A stretch of 64,000 nucleotides of DNA from Pseudaminobacter salicylatoxidans (GCF_003148475.1 NZ_QGGG01000017.1:1-64000); one strand, 5' to 3'. Shown: positions 43,609-51,740, numbered from the stretch's first letter. Numbers and translations: made by a program. The notes: generated by a model from the letters alone, not told the origin.

Positions 43609-43911
43609 ATGGCCGATCTGATTATCGTTTACTGGCGCGACATCCCTGCCCAGGTCATCGTCAAGAAGGGCAGGCAGAACGCCAAGCGCGAACTGCCGTT
43701 GCGCTTCACCGAGGCGATAGACATGTGCGCCATGCGCACCGGCGCCGGCGACACCGACGCCTATCTGGCCGAGTGGCGCAAGGCCGACCCCGTGCCGGTG
43801 AGCGACGATCTGGAAATCGAGGCCGACAAGGCTGCGGTCGCACTGGACAGCGAATATCCCCGCGAGCGGCTCGTTGCCCTCGTGAAAGCAGGCGGCAAGG
43901 AAAATGTCTGA
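43609..43911 (+). CDS. Small PF13769-like (virulence factor domain) protein
   Basis: A 100-residue acidic-basic protein (MADLIIVYWRDIPAQVIVKKGRQNAKRELPLRFTEAID...) that matches the small virulence-factor family of unknown function. It opens the operon with MetV-like and MetF genes; its stop overlaps the next ATG by 8 bp. That position is not random: it suggests a subunit or chaperone for the methylenetetrahydrofolate reductase pair. A GGGAG site precedes the start at 43609; the longer frame from 43393 is not conserved. Confidence 0.7.
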   Translation: MADLIIVYWRDIPAQVIVKKGRQNAKRELPLRFTEAIDMCAMRTGAGDTDAYLAEWRKADPVPVSDDLEIEADKAAVALDSEYPRERLVALVKAGGKENV

Positions 43912-44551
43912 GCTTCAGCCCGTTTCCACCACGGCCGCTGGCCCTGCCGGCGGCGAGGAAAAGATTCCACCCTCCGCCACCGGCGGCATGACGCAGGCCA
44001 CGATGGTCAAGAAGACGGCTCCGAAGACCGACTACAAGCCGGCCGACGTGTCGCCGCAGCGACGCGTGCAGCGCAGATACAGCGTGCGCCTGTGGTCGAT
44101 CCGCCATTCGCGCCTGCTGGAGTGGTTCTACGCCCGCTTCGCCGACATTTTCCTGCTGCTGCATCCGCTGTGGAAAGGCATCGGCTATGGGCGCGTCGAG
44201 ACGCCGGTGAAGTTCGTCGAGAAGCACGTGAAGGGCCTGATGTTCGACTGCCGCATGTGCGGCCAGTGCGTGCTGTCCTCCACCGGCATGTCCTGCCCCA
44301 TGAACTGCCCCAAGCAGTTGCGCAACGGCCCTTGCGGCGGCGTGCGCGCCAACGGCAATTGCGAGGTCGAGCCCGACATGCCCTGCGTGTGGGTCAAGGC
44401 CTGGGAAGGCTCGCGCAACATGGTTCAGGGCGATGCCATCCTCAACGTCCAGAAGCCGGTTGACCAGTCGCTGCGCGAAACCTCGGCCTGGCTGCGCGTG
44501 ACCGCGCAGGCCGCTGCCGCACGCGAAGCCGCGAAGAAGGAGGCCGCATGA
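43904..44551 (+). CDS. MetV-like protein (methylenetetrahydrofolate reductase C-terminal domain family)
   Basis: A 215-residue protein with a low-complexity N terminus (1-50) and a Cys-rich domain MFDCRMCGQCVLSSTGMSCP, MNCPKQLRNGPCGGVRANGNCEVEPDMPCVWVKAWEGS, the MTHFR_C pattern found in MetV of acetogens. MetV proteins bind [4Fe-4S] clusters or zinc and form a complex with MetF. It overlaps both neighbours (8 bp upstream, ATGA downstream), so the three genes are translationally coupled. Its presence means the MetF here is the MetV-dependent kind, suited to oxidising methyl-THF. Confidence 0.85.
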   Translation: MSELQPVSTTAAGPAGGEEKIPPSATGGMTQATMVKKTAPKTDYKPADVSPQRRVQRRYSVRLWSIRHSRLLEWFYARFADIFLLLHPLWKGIGYGRVETPVKFVEKHVKGLMFDCRMCGQCVLSSTGMSCPMNCPKQLRNGPCGGVRANGNCEVEPDMPCVWVKAWEGSRNMVQGDAILNVQKPVDQSLRETSAWLRVTAQAAAAREAAKKEAA

Positions 44552-45657
44552 ACATGGTCACGCCGCGTCCTCCCCATCCCGACGAAAACCCGGCGGGCAT
44601 CGACCTGCCGCTCGACCCCCTGCCCGGCCACTCTTCGCGCGGACGCCTTGAGCGCGTCTTGCGGCGCGGCGAATTTGCCGTGACCACCGAACTCAACCCG
44701 CCTGACAGCGCCAACCCGCAGGATGTCTACGAGCGCGCCGCCATCTTCGACGGCTGGGTGGACGGTATCAACGCGGTCGACGCCTCCGGCGCCAACTGCC
44801 ACATGTCGTCGGTCGGCATCTGCGCGCTGCTGACGCGCATGGGCTATGCGCCGATCATGCAGATCGCCTGCCGCGACAAGAACCGCATCGCCATCCAGGG
44901 CGACGTGCTGGGTGCGGCCGCCATGGGCGTGGCCAACATCCTGTGCCTCACCGGCGACGGCGTGCAGGCCGGCGACCAGCCCGGCGCCAAGCCGGTGTTC
45001 GACCTCGACTCCATGTCGCTGCTCGAAACCGTCCGCATCATGCGCGACAACGGCAAATTCTTGTCAGGCCGCAAGCTGACCACGCCGCCGCAGGTGTTCC
45101 TGGGAGCCGCTGTGAACCCCTTTGCGCCGCCCTACGATTTCCGCCCCATCCATCTCGGCAAGAAGATCGCCGCCGGCGCGCAGTTCGTGCAGACGCAATA
45201 TTGCTTCGACGTGCCGATGTTCCGCACCTTCATGGAACGCGCGCGCGACCTCGGCTTCACCGAGAAGGTCTTCATCCTGTGCGGCGTCGGCCCGCTCGCC
45301 TCTGCCAAGACGGCCAAGTGGATCCGCTCCAACGTGCCAGGCGTCCACATTCCCGACGAGATCATCAAGCGGCTGGAAGGCGCGCAGGACCAGAAGAAGG
45401 AAGGCAAGCAGATCTGCATCGACATCATCAACGAGGTGAAGGAGATCCCCGGCGTCTCCGGCATCCATGTGATGGCCTACCGTCAGGAGGAGTATGTCGC
45501 CGAGATGGTGCACGAATCGGGCGTGCTCAAGGGCCGCAAGCCCTGGAAGCGCGAGGGACGCGCCGACGATCAGATCGTTGCCGACCGGCTCGAACATCTC
45601 CTGCACGACGAACCGACCCAACAGCCAGTTCAACTGGTGGAAAAGGCCGCCCGATAA
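44548..45657 (+). CDS. metF: Methylenetetrahydrofolate reductase, MetF type
   Basis: A 369-residue MetF-family TIM-barrel flavoenzyme. Visible blocks are EFAVTTELNPPDSANPQD near residue 50, QIACRDKNRIAIQGDVLGAAAMGVANILCLTGDG, GAAVNPFAPPYDFRP and ICIDIINEVKEIPGVSGIHVMAYRQEE. About 45 extra N-terminal residues precede the barrel. It interconverts methyl- and methylene-THF; with the MetV partner the likely direction is oxidation of methyl-THF from the corrinoid system. The start overlaps the MetV-like stop. Confidence 0.85.
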   Translation: MNMVTPRPPHPDENPAGIDLPLDPLPGHSSRGRLERVLRRGEFAVTTELNPPDSANPQDVYERAAIFDGWVDGINAVDASGANCHMSSVGICALLTRMGYAPIMQIACRDKNRIAIQGDVLGAAAMGVANILCLTGDGVQAGDQPGAKPVFDLDSMSLLETVRIMRDNGKFLSGRKLTTPPQVFLGAAVNPFAPPYDFRPIHLGKKIAAGAQFVQTQYCFDVPMFRTFMERARDLGFTEKVFILCGVGPLASAKTAKWIRSNVPGVHIPDEIIKRLEGAQDQKKEGKQICIDIINEVKEIPGVSGIHVMAYRQEEYVAEMVHESGVLKGRKPWKREGRADDQIVADRLEHLLHDEPTQQPVQLVEKAAR

Positions 45658-45693
45658 GCCGGAGTCGGCCGCAATTGAAACAGAATAGCCAAC

Positions 45694-45715
45694 GATATAA
45701 AGAAATCTTTATATC
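45694..45715. promoter_or_regulatory. Perfect 22-bp palindrome upstream of the pterin methyltransferase (SahR-type)
   Basis: GATATAAAGA (45694-45703) and TCTTTATATC (45706-45715) are exact 10-bp arms around AA, ending 15 bp before the start codon. It would overlap the promoter or leader. It matches the bmt site at 33016-33039. SahR-type (ArsR family, SAH-responsive) control is the best-supported guess. Confidence 0.6.
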
Positions 45716-45730
45716 TCAATGGAGACCTTC

Positions 45731-46699
45731 ATGACCCGTACGATCGTTGCCTCGGCGACAAAGGAAATCATCATCGGCTTCGATCAGCCTTTCTGCGTGA
45801 TCGGCGAGCGCATCAACCCGACCGGCCGCAAGAAGCTTGCCGCCGAGATGGTGGCCGGCAATTTCGAGACGGTGAAGAAGGACGCGCTGGAACAGGCCGC
45901 CGCGGGCGCAACCATGCTGGACGTCAACGCCGGCGTCACCGCCGTCGATCCCAATGCGACCGAGCCGGCGCTGCTGGTGCAGACGCTGGAGATCGTCCAG
46001 GGGCTGGTGGACCTGCCGCTGTCGATCGACTCCTCCGTGACCGCCGCCATCGAGGCCGGCCTGAAGGTCGCCAAGGGCCGCCCGCTGGTCAATTCCGTGA
46101 CCGGCGAGGAAGAGAAGCTCGAAGCCATCCTGCCGCTGGTGAAGAAGTACGACGTGCCGGTGGTGGCCATCTCCAATGACGAGACCGGCATTTCCATGGA
46201 CCCCGACGTCCGTTTCGCCGTGGCCAAGAAGATCGTCGAGCGCGCCATGGACCATGGCATCAAGCCCGAAGACGTCGTCGTTGATCCGCTGGTGATGCCG
46301 ATCGGCGCGCTGGGCGATGCCGGCCGGCAGGTGTTCGCGCTCCTGCGCCGCCTGCGCGAGGAATTGAAGGTCAACACCACATGCGGCCTGTCCAACATTT
46401 CCTTCGGCCTGCCGCATCGCCACGGCATCAATGCCGCCTTCATCCCGATGGTGATCGGCGCGGGCATGACCTCGGCCATCATGAACCCTTGCCGCCCGCA
46501 GGAAATGGAGGCCGTCCGCGGCGCCAACGTGCTTGCCGGCACCGACAAGGACTGCATGACCTGGATCAAGACCTACAAGGATTACAAGCCGGGCGAGCAC
46601 GCCGCCCCCGCACCGGTCGCGGTTACTTCGCCCGCCGAGGGCGCGGCCGCTGGCGGTCGTCGTCGCGGCGGCCGCGAAGCGCGGATGGCGCGCGGGTAA
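45731..46699 (+). CDS. Methyltetrahydrofolate:corrinoid methyltransferase (pterin-binding)
   Basis: A 322-residue pterin-binding-domain protein like AcsE/MtvA-type methyltransferases. Motifs are IGERINPTGRKKL, MLDVNAGVTAVDP, LPLSIDSSV, RPLVNSVTGEEEKL and VAISNDETGI. It moves methyl groups between the corrinoid protein and tetrahydrofolate in the cytosol. The last 40 residues are an added Pro/Ala/Gly linker ending in GGRRRGGREARMARG. The 45731 start has GGAG at 6 bases; the longer ATG at 45719 contains that ribosome site. A SahR-type palindrome precedes it. Confidence 0.85.
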   Translation: MTRTIVASATKEIIIGFDQPFCVIGERINPTGRKKLAAEMVAGNFETVKKDALEQAAAGATMLDVNAGVTAVDPNATEPALLVQTLEIVQGLVDLPLSIDSSVTAAIEAGLKVAKGRPLVNSVTGEEEKLEAILPLVKKYDVPVVAISNDETGISMDPDVRFAVAKKIVERAMDHGIKPEDVVVDPLVMPIGALGDAGRQVFALLRRLREELKVNTTCGLSNISFGLPHRHGINAAFIPMVIGAGMTSAIMNPCRPQEMEAVRGANVLAGTDKDCMTWIKTYKDYKPGEHAAPAPVAVTSPAEGAAAGGRRRGGREARMARG

Positions 46700-46821
46700 A
46701 CAGATCGGAGAACGTCGTGTCGCCTCATGTCCAGCCAGTTCCGTCCGGCGCATTTGGCCGGACGGGAAGAGACCGGCCTCCGGCCGGGGACGTTGGCGAC
46801 CGAACTCCACCGCTGAAGAAC

Positions 46822-46842
46822 TGGCCTGCCCCATGGGCGGGC
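46822..46842. other. Hairpin in the pterin methyltransferase/RACo spacer
   Basis: GGCCTGCCC and GGGCGGGCC pair around CAT with one wobble position. No T-run follows. The 46700-46930 spacer also has a GACCGGCC/GGCCGGGG-rich stretch. Similar hairpin sequence recurs just after the RACo gene (48999-49026), so it may be an RNA-processing or attenuating structure. Confidence 0.35.
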
Positions 46843-46930
46843 CTTGATCCGTTTCGCAAGACAATTGCTGCGCAGTCGGCAAGGTGCCGGAAGCCGATAG
46901 AGGCAAGCGCGGCCGCAAGGAGTGCCTGAG

Positions 46931-48997
46931 ATGAACTCTCCCGCCAACATCACCGATCCGTTGGTTCTGTTCATGCCGTCGGGCAAGCGTGGGCGCTTCC
47001 CCATAGGCACGCCTGTGATCGATGCCGCGCGCCAGCTCGGCGTCTATGTTGAGAGCGTGTGCGGCGGGCGCGCCACCTGCGGCCGCTGCCAGATCGAAGT
47101 GCAGGAAGGCAATTTCGCCAAGCACAAGATCATTTCCTCCAACGACCACATCTCCCCCAAGGGACCGAAAGAGGAGCGCTACGAGCGCGTGCGCGGCCTG
47201 GCGGAAGGTCGCCGGCTCTCCTGCTCGGCCACCATCCAGGGCGATCTCGTCGTCGACATCCCGCAGGACACCGTCATCAATGCGCAGGTCGTGCGCAAGG
47301 CGGCCACCGATCGCGTCATCGAGCGCAATCCCGCCGTCCAGCTGTGCTTTGTCGAGGTCGATCAGCCCGACATGCACAAGCCGCTTGGCGACCTCGACCG
47401 TCTGAAGCTGATGCTGGAACGCGACTGGGGCTGGGAGGACCTGCTGGTTTCGCAGCATATCATCCCGCAGGTGCAGCAGATCCTGCGCAAGGGCGAATGG
47501 GGTGTCACCGCCGCCATCCACCGCGACCTGGAAACGTCGCGCCCCACAATGATCGGGCTCTGGCCGGGCCTCAAGAACGAAGCCTATGGCATCGCCTGCG
47601 ACATCGGCTCGACCACCATCGCCATGCATCTCGTGTCGCTGCTGTCGGGCCGCATCGTCGCTTCGTCGGGCACCTCCAACCCGCAGATCCGCTTCGGCGA
47701 AGATCTGATGAGCCGCGTGTCCTATGTGATGATGAACCCGGACGGGCGCGAGGCCATGACCAAGGCCGTGCGCGAAGCCGTCAACACGCTGATCGGCAAG
47801 GTCTGCGAGGAAGGCGGCGTGGACCGCCACGACATTCTCGATGCGGTGTTCGTCGCCAACCCGATCATGCATCACCTGTTCCTCGGCATCGACCCGACTG
47901 AACTCGGCCAGGCGCCTTTCGCGCTGGCCGTGTCGGGCGCGGTCCACACCTGGGCGAGCGAGATCGATCTCGATGTCAATGAAGGCGCCCGCATCTATCT
48001 GCTGCCCTGCATTGCCGGGCATGTCGGCGCCGATGCCGCGGCGGCCACGCTGTCGGAGGGCCCCTACCGTCAGGACAAGATGATGCTTCTGGTCGATGTC
48101 GGCACAAATGCCGAGATCATTCTGGGCAATGGGGCGCGCGTCGTCGCGGCCTCCTCCCCCACCGGCCCGGCCTTCGAAGGCGCGGAGATTTCCTCCGGCC
48201 AGCGCGCCGCACCGGGCGCCATCGAGCGCGTGCGCATCGACCCCGAGACGCTGGAGCCGAAATATCACGTCATCGGCGTGGAAAAATGGTCGGACGAGGA
48301 AGGCTTCGAGGAAGCCGCCAAGGCAACCGGCGTCACCGGCATTTGCGGCTCGGCCATCATCGAGGTGGTCGCGGAAATGTATCTCGCCGGTATCATCTCC
48401 GAAGATGGCGTGATCGACGGAGCGCTTGCCGCGCGCTCGCCGCGCATCTTCCAGAACGGCCGCACCTTCTCCTATCTGCTGCGCGACGGCGAGCCGCGCA
48501 TCACCGTGACCCAGAACGACATACGCGCCATCCAGCTTGCCAAGGCAGCACTTTATGCCGGCATCAAGCTGCTCATGGAAAAGCAGGGCGTCGAAACGGT
48601 GGACATGATCCGCTTCGCCGGCGCCTTCGGCACCTTCATCGACCCGAAATACGCCATGGTGCTGGGCCTGATCCCCGACTGCGATCTCTCGGAGGTCAAG
48701 GCGGTGGGCAATGCCGCCGGCACCGGTGCGCTGATGGCGCTGCTGAACCGCGACCACCGCCGCGAGATCGAGCAGGAGGTCAGCCGCATCGAGAAGATCG
48801 AGACGGCGCTGGAACCGCATTTCCAGCAGCTTTTCATCGACGCCATGGCCATGCCCAACAAGGTCGACCCCTTCCCCAAGCTCTCCGAGCAGGTGAAGCT
48901 GCCACCGCGCAAGGTGCTGGCGGAAGACGGCGCAGGCGGCGACGGCGCACCACGCCGCCGCTCGCGCGAAGAGCGCGCGGCAAGGCGCCGGGGATGA
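46931..48997 (+). CDS. RACo-like corrinoid reductive activator ([2Fe-2S]-ASKHA)
   Basis: A 688-residue protein with an N-terminal plant-type [2Fe-2S] domain (Cys44, Cys50, Cys53, Cys98 in VCGGRATCGRCQ and RRLSCSA) and a C-terminal ASKHA ATPase-like domain with the phosphate loop ACDIGSTTIAMHL and DVGTNAEIILGN. RACo proteins use ATP and a low-potential electron to return Co(II) to Co(I) in corrinoid proteins. The last 20 residues form a GDGAPRRRSREERAARRRG tail. AAGGAG lies 8 bases before the ATG at 46931. The gene completes the demethylation set. Confidence 0.85.
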   Translation: MNSPANITDPLVLFMPSGKRGRFPIGTPVIDAARQLGVYVESVCGGRATCGRCQIEVQEGNFAKHKIISSNDHISPKGPKEERYERVRGLAEGRRLSCSATIQGDLVVDIPQDTVINAQVVRKAATDRVIERNPAVQLCFVEVDQPDMHKPLGDLDRLKLMLERDWGWEDLLVSQHIIPQVQQILRKGEWGVTAAIHRDLETSRPTMIGLWPGLKNEAYGIACDIGSTTIAMHLVSLLSGRIVASSGTSNPQIRFGEDLMSRVSYVMMNPDGREAMTKAVREAVNTLIGKVCEEGGVDRHDILDAVFVANPIMHHLFLGIDPTELGQAPFALAVSGAVHTWASEIDLDVNEGARIYLLPCIAGHVGADAAAATLSEGPYRQDKMMLLVDVGTNAEIILGNGARVVAASSPTGPAFEGAEISSGQRAAPGAIERVRIDPETLEPKYHVIGVEKWSDEEGFEEAAKATGVTGICGSAIIEVVAEMYLAGIISEDGVIDGALAARSPRIFQNGRTFSYLLRDGEPRITVTQNDIRAIQLAKAALYAGIKLLMEKQGVETVDMIRFAGAFGTFIDPKYAMVLGLIPDCDLSEVKAVGNAAGTGALMALLNRDHRREIEQEVSRIEKIETALEPHFQQLFIDAMAMPNKVDPFPKLSEQVKLPPRKVLAEDGAGGDGAPRRRSREERAARRRG

Positions 48998-48998
48998 T

Positions 48999-49026
48999 CG
49001 GGCGGGCCTTGACGAAGGCCTGCCCG
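48999..49026 (+). terminator. Hairpin after the RACo gene, no T-run
   Basis: CGGGCGGGCCTT and AAGGCCTGCCCG pair with one G-T position around GACG, starting two bases after the stop codon. No U-tract follows, so it may be a weak or Rho-dependent terminator, or an mRNA-stabilising end. Confidence 0.4.
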
Positions 49027-49083
49027 GACACAAATTGAGAAGAGGGAGGCGACAGAAAACAGCCGAAGGTTGGGGTTGTTGGC

Positions 49084-50049
49084 ATGTCCAGTCTCAAGTC
49101 CCGTCTCGTTGCCCTCTTTCTCAAGCATAGCCGCAAGAAGGCCTTCGCCAGCCCGGAGAACCTGAAGCGCTGGATCGCAGCGTCCCGCCGCACCGGCAGC
49201 CACGAGCCGCCGGCGCGCTTCGCCTCACGCTTCGAAATGCACGAGCACATGCTGCACGGCTTTCCGGTTTACGAGGTCGTGCCGCGCCAACTGGCCGACA
49301 GCCGCCGGATTCTTTACCTTCACGGCGGCGCCTATTGCTTTGAAATCACGAGCTATCACTGGCTGCTGATCGGGGAGATGGCCGAGCGTCTGGGTATGCG
49401 TACGCTGGTGCCGATCTATCCGATTGCGCCGGAATACGACTTCAACGCCATGTTCGGCATGGTCCTGCAGCTTTACCGCGACATGCTGCGCGAAACGGCG
49501 GCCGAAAACATCATTTTCATGGGCGACTCGGCCGGCGGCAACATGGCCGTGGTGATGACGATGATGGCCGCACTGGAGGGGCTGCCTTCGCCCGGCTGCC
49601 ATGTTCTCATCTCCCCCGGTGTCGATATGACGTTGCGCAATGACGAGGTGCGGCGCATGGCACGCCAGGACCCATGGCTGGACATTCCCGGCGGGCTGGA
49701 AGCGATACGGCTCTACGCACCGGGCATGGAGCACTCAGACTGGCGCATCAGCCCGCTATATGGCGATCTTTCGGTCCTGCCGCGCACATTGCTGCTGACC
49801 GGCACGCGCGACATGCTCACACCCGACAATGTGATCTTCGCGCAGAAGGCGCGCGCGGCCGGCGTCGAGATCGACCTGGTGGTCGCGCAGGACATGTTCC
49901 ACGTCTGGCCGCTGGTCGACATGCCTGAAGGCCGCCGTGCCCGCGACCGGATCGTCGCCTATCTGCGCGAGAGCGGCGACGCCGCCCGCCGCGCGCTCCC
50001 TCAAAGCTTGCCGGTCTCGCGGAACAGTTCGAACGTAGCGCGGATGTGA
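49084..50049 (+). CDS. HSL-type alpha/beta hydrolase (esterase)
   Basis: A 321-residue esterase/lipase of the hormone-sensitive lipase group. HGGAY (from His80) forms the oxyanion hole, GDSAGG carries nucleophile Ser149, and later GTRDMLTPDN and DMFHVWPL give the Asp and His. The physiological ester is not identifiable. The 3' end overlaps the convergent LysR stop by 49 bp, so the last residues (ALPQSLPVSRNSSNVARM) may be an extension over the neighbour. Confidence 0.8.
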   Translation: MSSLKSRLVALFLKHSRKKAFASPENLKRWIAASRRTGSHEPPARFASRFEMHEHMLHGFPVYEVVPRQLADSRRILYLHGGAYCFEITSYHWLLIGEMAERLGMRTLVPIYPIAPEYDFNAMFGMVLQLYRDMLRETAAENIIFMGDSAGGNMAVVMTMMAALEGLPSPGCHVLISPGVDMTLRNDEVRRMARQDPWLDIPGGLEAIRLYAPGMEHSDWRISPLYGDLSVLPRTLLLTGTRDMLTPDNVIFAQKARAAGVEIDLVVAQDMFHVWPLVDMPEGRRARDRIVAYLRESGDAARRALPQSLPVSRNSSNVARM

Positions 50050-50900
50050 TCCGCCACCGCTCTCACCGGCGCGTCGGCATCGGGTGCCACCACCATCGCC
50101 AGGCTGTAGGTGCCGATGTCCGGCATACCGTCCTTGGCGCCGAGTTCAATCAGGTCCGGGCCAAGGAACGAGCGCGGCAGCGGCGCAACGGCAAGATCGG
50201 CCAGGATCGCCGCGCGCTGACCGGCCGTATGCGCGCTCATATAGGCGATGCGATAGTTGCGCCCTTCCCGCCCGAGCGCCTCAAGCGCGCCGGCCCGCCA
50301 GGCGCAGCCTTCTTCCCACAGGGAGACCGGCAAGGGCTCGCGAAGATGCGCGCAACCACCCTTGGCGCCAACCCAGACGATGGGCTCGGTCATCAGGATT
50401 TCAGCTTCGACCATGTTCACCTTGTAGGAATTGGTCAGCAGCGTGATGTCGAGCGTGCGGTCGTCCATGCGCCGCCACAGGTTCTTGCTCTGGTCTATCG
50501 TGACATCCACCGCGATCGACGGGTGCGATTGCGCAAACCGCTTCAGCACATGCGGCAGGACGCGCTCACCATAATCGTCCGGTGAACCGAGGCGAACCAC
50601 ACCGGTAATATCCGGCACGATGAACTTGGAGACCGCCTCACGGTTGATGGACAGCATGCGTCGGGCATAGCCCAGCAGGACTTCCCCATCGGTGGTCAGC
50701 GTCACCGAGCGCGCATCGCGCGAAAAGACCGAACGGCCCAGCACGTCCTCGAGCTTCTTGATCTGCATCGACACCGCAGATGGCGTGCGGAACACCGCAT
50801 TGGCAGCGGTAGTAAAACTGCCGGTTTCGGCGATTGCGACGAAAGTACGCAGCACATCGAGATCCAGCACCGGAAGCGGGTGATTAAGAGGGGCCGACAT
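50001..50900 (-). CDS. LysR-family transcriptional regulator
   Basis: A 299-residue LysR regulator with an N-terminal wHTH (residues 10-70: LDLDVLRTFVAIAETGSFTTAANAVFRTPSAVSMQIKKLEDVLG) and a periplasmic-binding-like effector domain. AAAGG lies about 8 bases before the ATG. It is convergent with the esterase, so it more likely controls that gene or itself than the corrinoid genes. The effector is unknown. Confidence 0.85.
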   Translation of the reverse strand: MSAPLNHPLPVLDLDVLRTFVAIAETGSFTTAANAVFRTPSAVSMQIKKLEDVLGRSVFSRDARSVTLTTDGEVLLGYARRMLSINREAVSKFIVPDITGVVRLGSPDDYGERVLPHVLKRFAQSHPSIAVDVTIDQSKNLWRRMDDRTLDITLLTNSYKVNMVEAEILMTEPIVWVGAKGGCAHLREPLPVSLWEEGCAWRAGALEALGREGRNYRIAYMSAHTAGQRAAILADLAVAPLPRSFLGPDLIELGAKDGMPDIGTYSLAMVVAPDADAPVRAVADHIRATFELFRETGKL

Positions 50901-51080
50901 GGCGAACGCCTTTCAATTTTTCTGATCCATGAAATCACTTCATTTCGTTTGATTGAACACCTGGAAAGGCCGATAGTCAATCACACGAACGAGGTCGATA
51001 GGAACAAAGCCGGCCCGGCTCTCCAGAACCTCATGCCGTCCGAAATATTGTTGCGGCATCACAACCGAAAGGAGAACGCC

Positions 51081-51254
51081 ATGCTTATCCTGACGAAGAT
51101 TGCCAGTCTTGCTGCCGAATATTCGAAGATGCGCAGACGCTATAAGACCGAACGGTCAGTTCGCGCCCTGCCCCTGGAGATTCAGAAGGATATCGGCTGG
51201 CTCGACCTTCAGTCGTCGAACTCGACGCATTCTACACCTGAAATCTGCAAATAA
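51081..51254 (+). CDS. Small DUF1127-like protein
   Basis: A 57-residue protein (MLILTKIASLAAEYSKMRRRYKTERSVRALPLEIQKDIGWLD...) with the YjiS/DUF1127 pattern of an Arg-rich helix and an L-x-LP-x2-IQKDIG motif. In alphaproteobacteria such proteins bind RNA or regulate phosphate and carbon metabolism. GAAAGGAG lies before the ATG. A strong terminator follows, so it is monocistronic. Confidence 0.75.
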   Translation: MLILTKIASLAAEYSKMRRRYKTERSVRALPLEIQKDIGWLDLQSSNSTHSTPEICK

Positions 51255-51272
51255 AATACCTCCCAGGACCAC

Positions 51273-51309
51273 ACCCGCCGGGCTCCGGCGCAGCGCCCGG
51301 CGGGTTTTT
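51273..51309 (+). terminator. Terminator of the DUF1127 gene
   Basis: ACCCGCCGGGC (51273-51283) and GCCCGGCGGGT (51295-51305) are perfect 11-bp arms, followed by TTTTTC. Confidence 0.9.
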
Positions 51310-51596
51310 CTTGGAGTTTTACTTCACCGCCAAGTAGTCGTGCGCCAGACCTGCGCCGGATGCATAGCGCATATGATGCAACCGCATAGCCGCAAAGAAT
51401 TGCCTATCTACTTGGAAATGCAGCGCTATTTCAGATCCTCAAGAAAAGCGGCGATTGCGATGTCGCTTTTGCCTGCAAGAGCTTCGCTTTCATTGCTGAA
51501 ATTGCGCCACAAACCACTTATATCGGCACCATCATCGAGTTGCCCCACTCCATCAAGCGAAGGCATCCCGTGTGAGTGAGTGCATGGAGATGTATC

Positions 51597-51740
51597 ATGA
51601 AACTGTTTTCCCGGTTCTTCAGCGGCAAGCGTCGTGAGATGAACATGACGACCGCGCTCGAGCGGCAGCGCCTCAACCAGACCATGCCGGGTCAATCCGG
51701 CGCGATCGCGGGCGCTCGCCTGGGCTATCTCGTCCGCTAG
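51597..51740 (+). CDS. Small hypothetical protein, 47 residues
   Basis: MKLFSRFFSGKRREMNMTTA begins a 47-residue basic peptide ending RLGYLVR, with GGAG seven bases before its ATG and a terminator 50 bp later. It has no signal or membrane segment. Its position between two terminators and intact ribosome site support expression. I do not recognise a family; it may be another short regulator like the DUF1127 protein nearby. Confidence 0.5.
   Translation: MKLFSRFFSGKRREMNMTTALERQRLNQTMPGQSGAIAGARLGYLVR

Noticed and set aside
46714-46723. GTCGTGTCGC upstream of the RACo gene as a further copy of the 21-bp repeat
   Set aside because: The second half-site is missing at the 21-bp position, so it does not match the spaced motif.
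45716-49033. Very long minus-strand open frame (1105 codons) opposite the pterin methyltransferase and RACo genes
   Set aside because: It is antisense to two clear families, has no recognisable domain and reflects GC-rich third positions that remove stop codons on the opposite strand.
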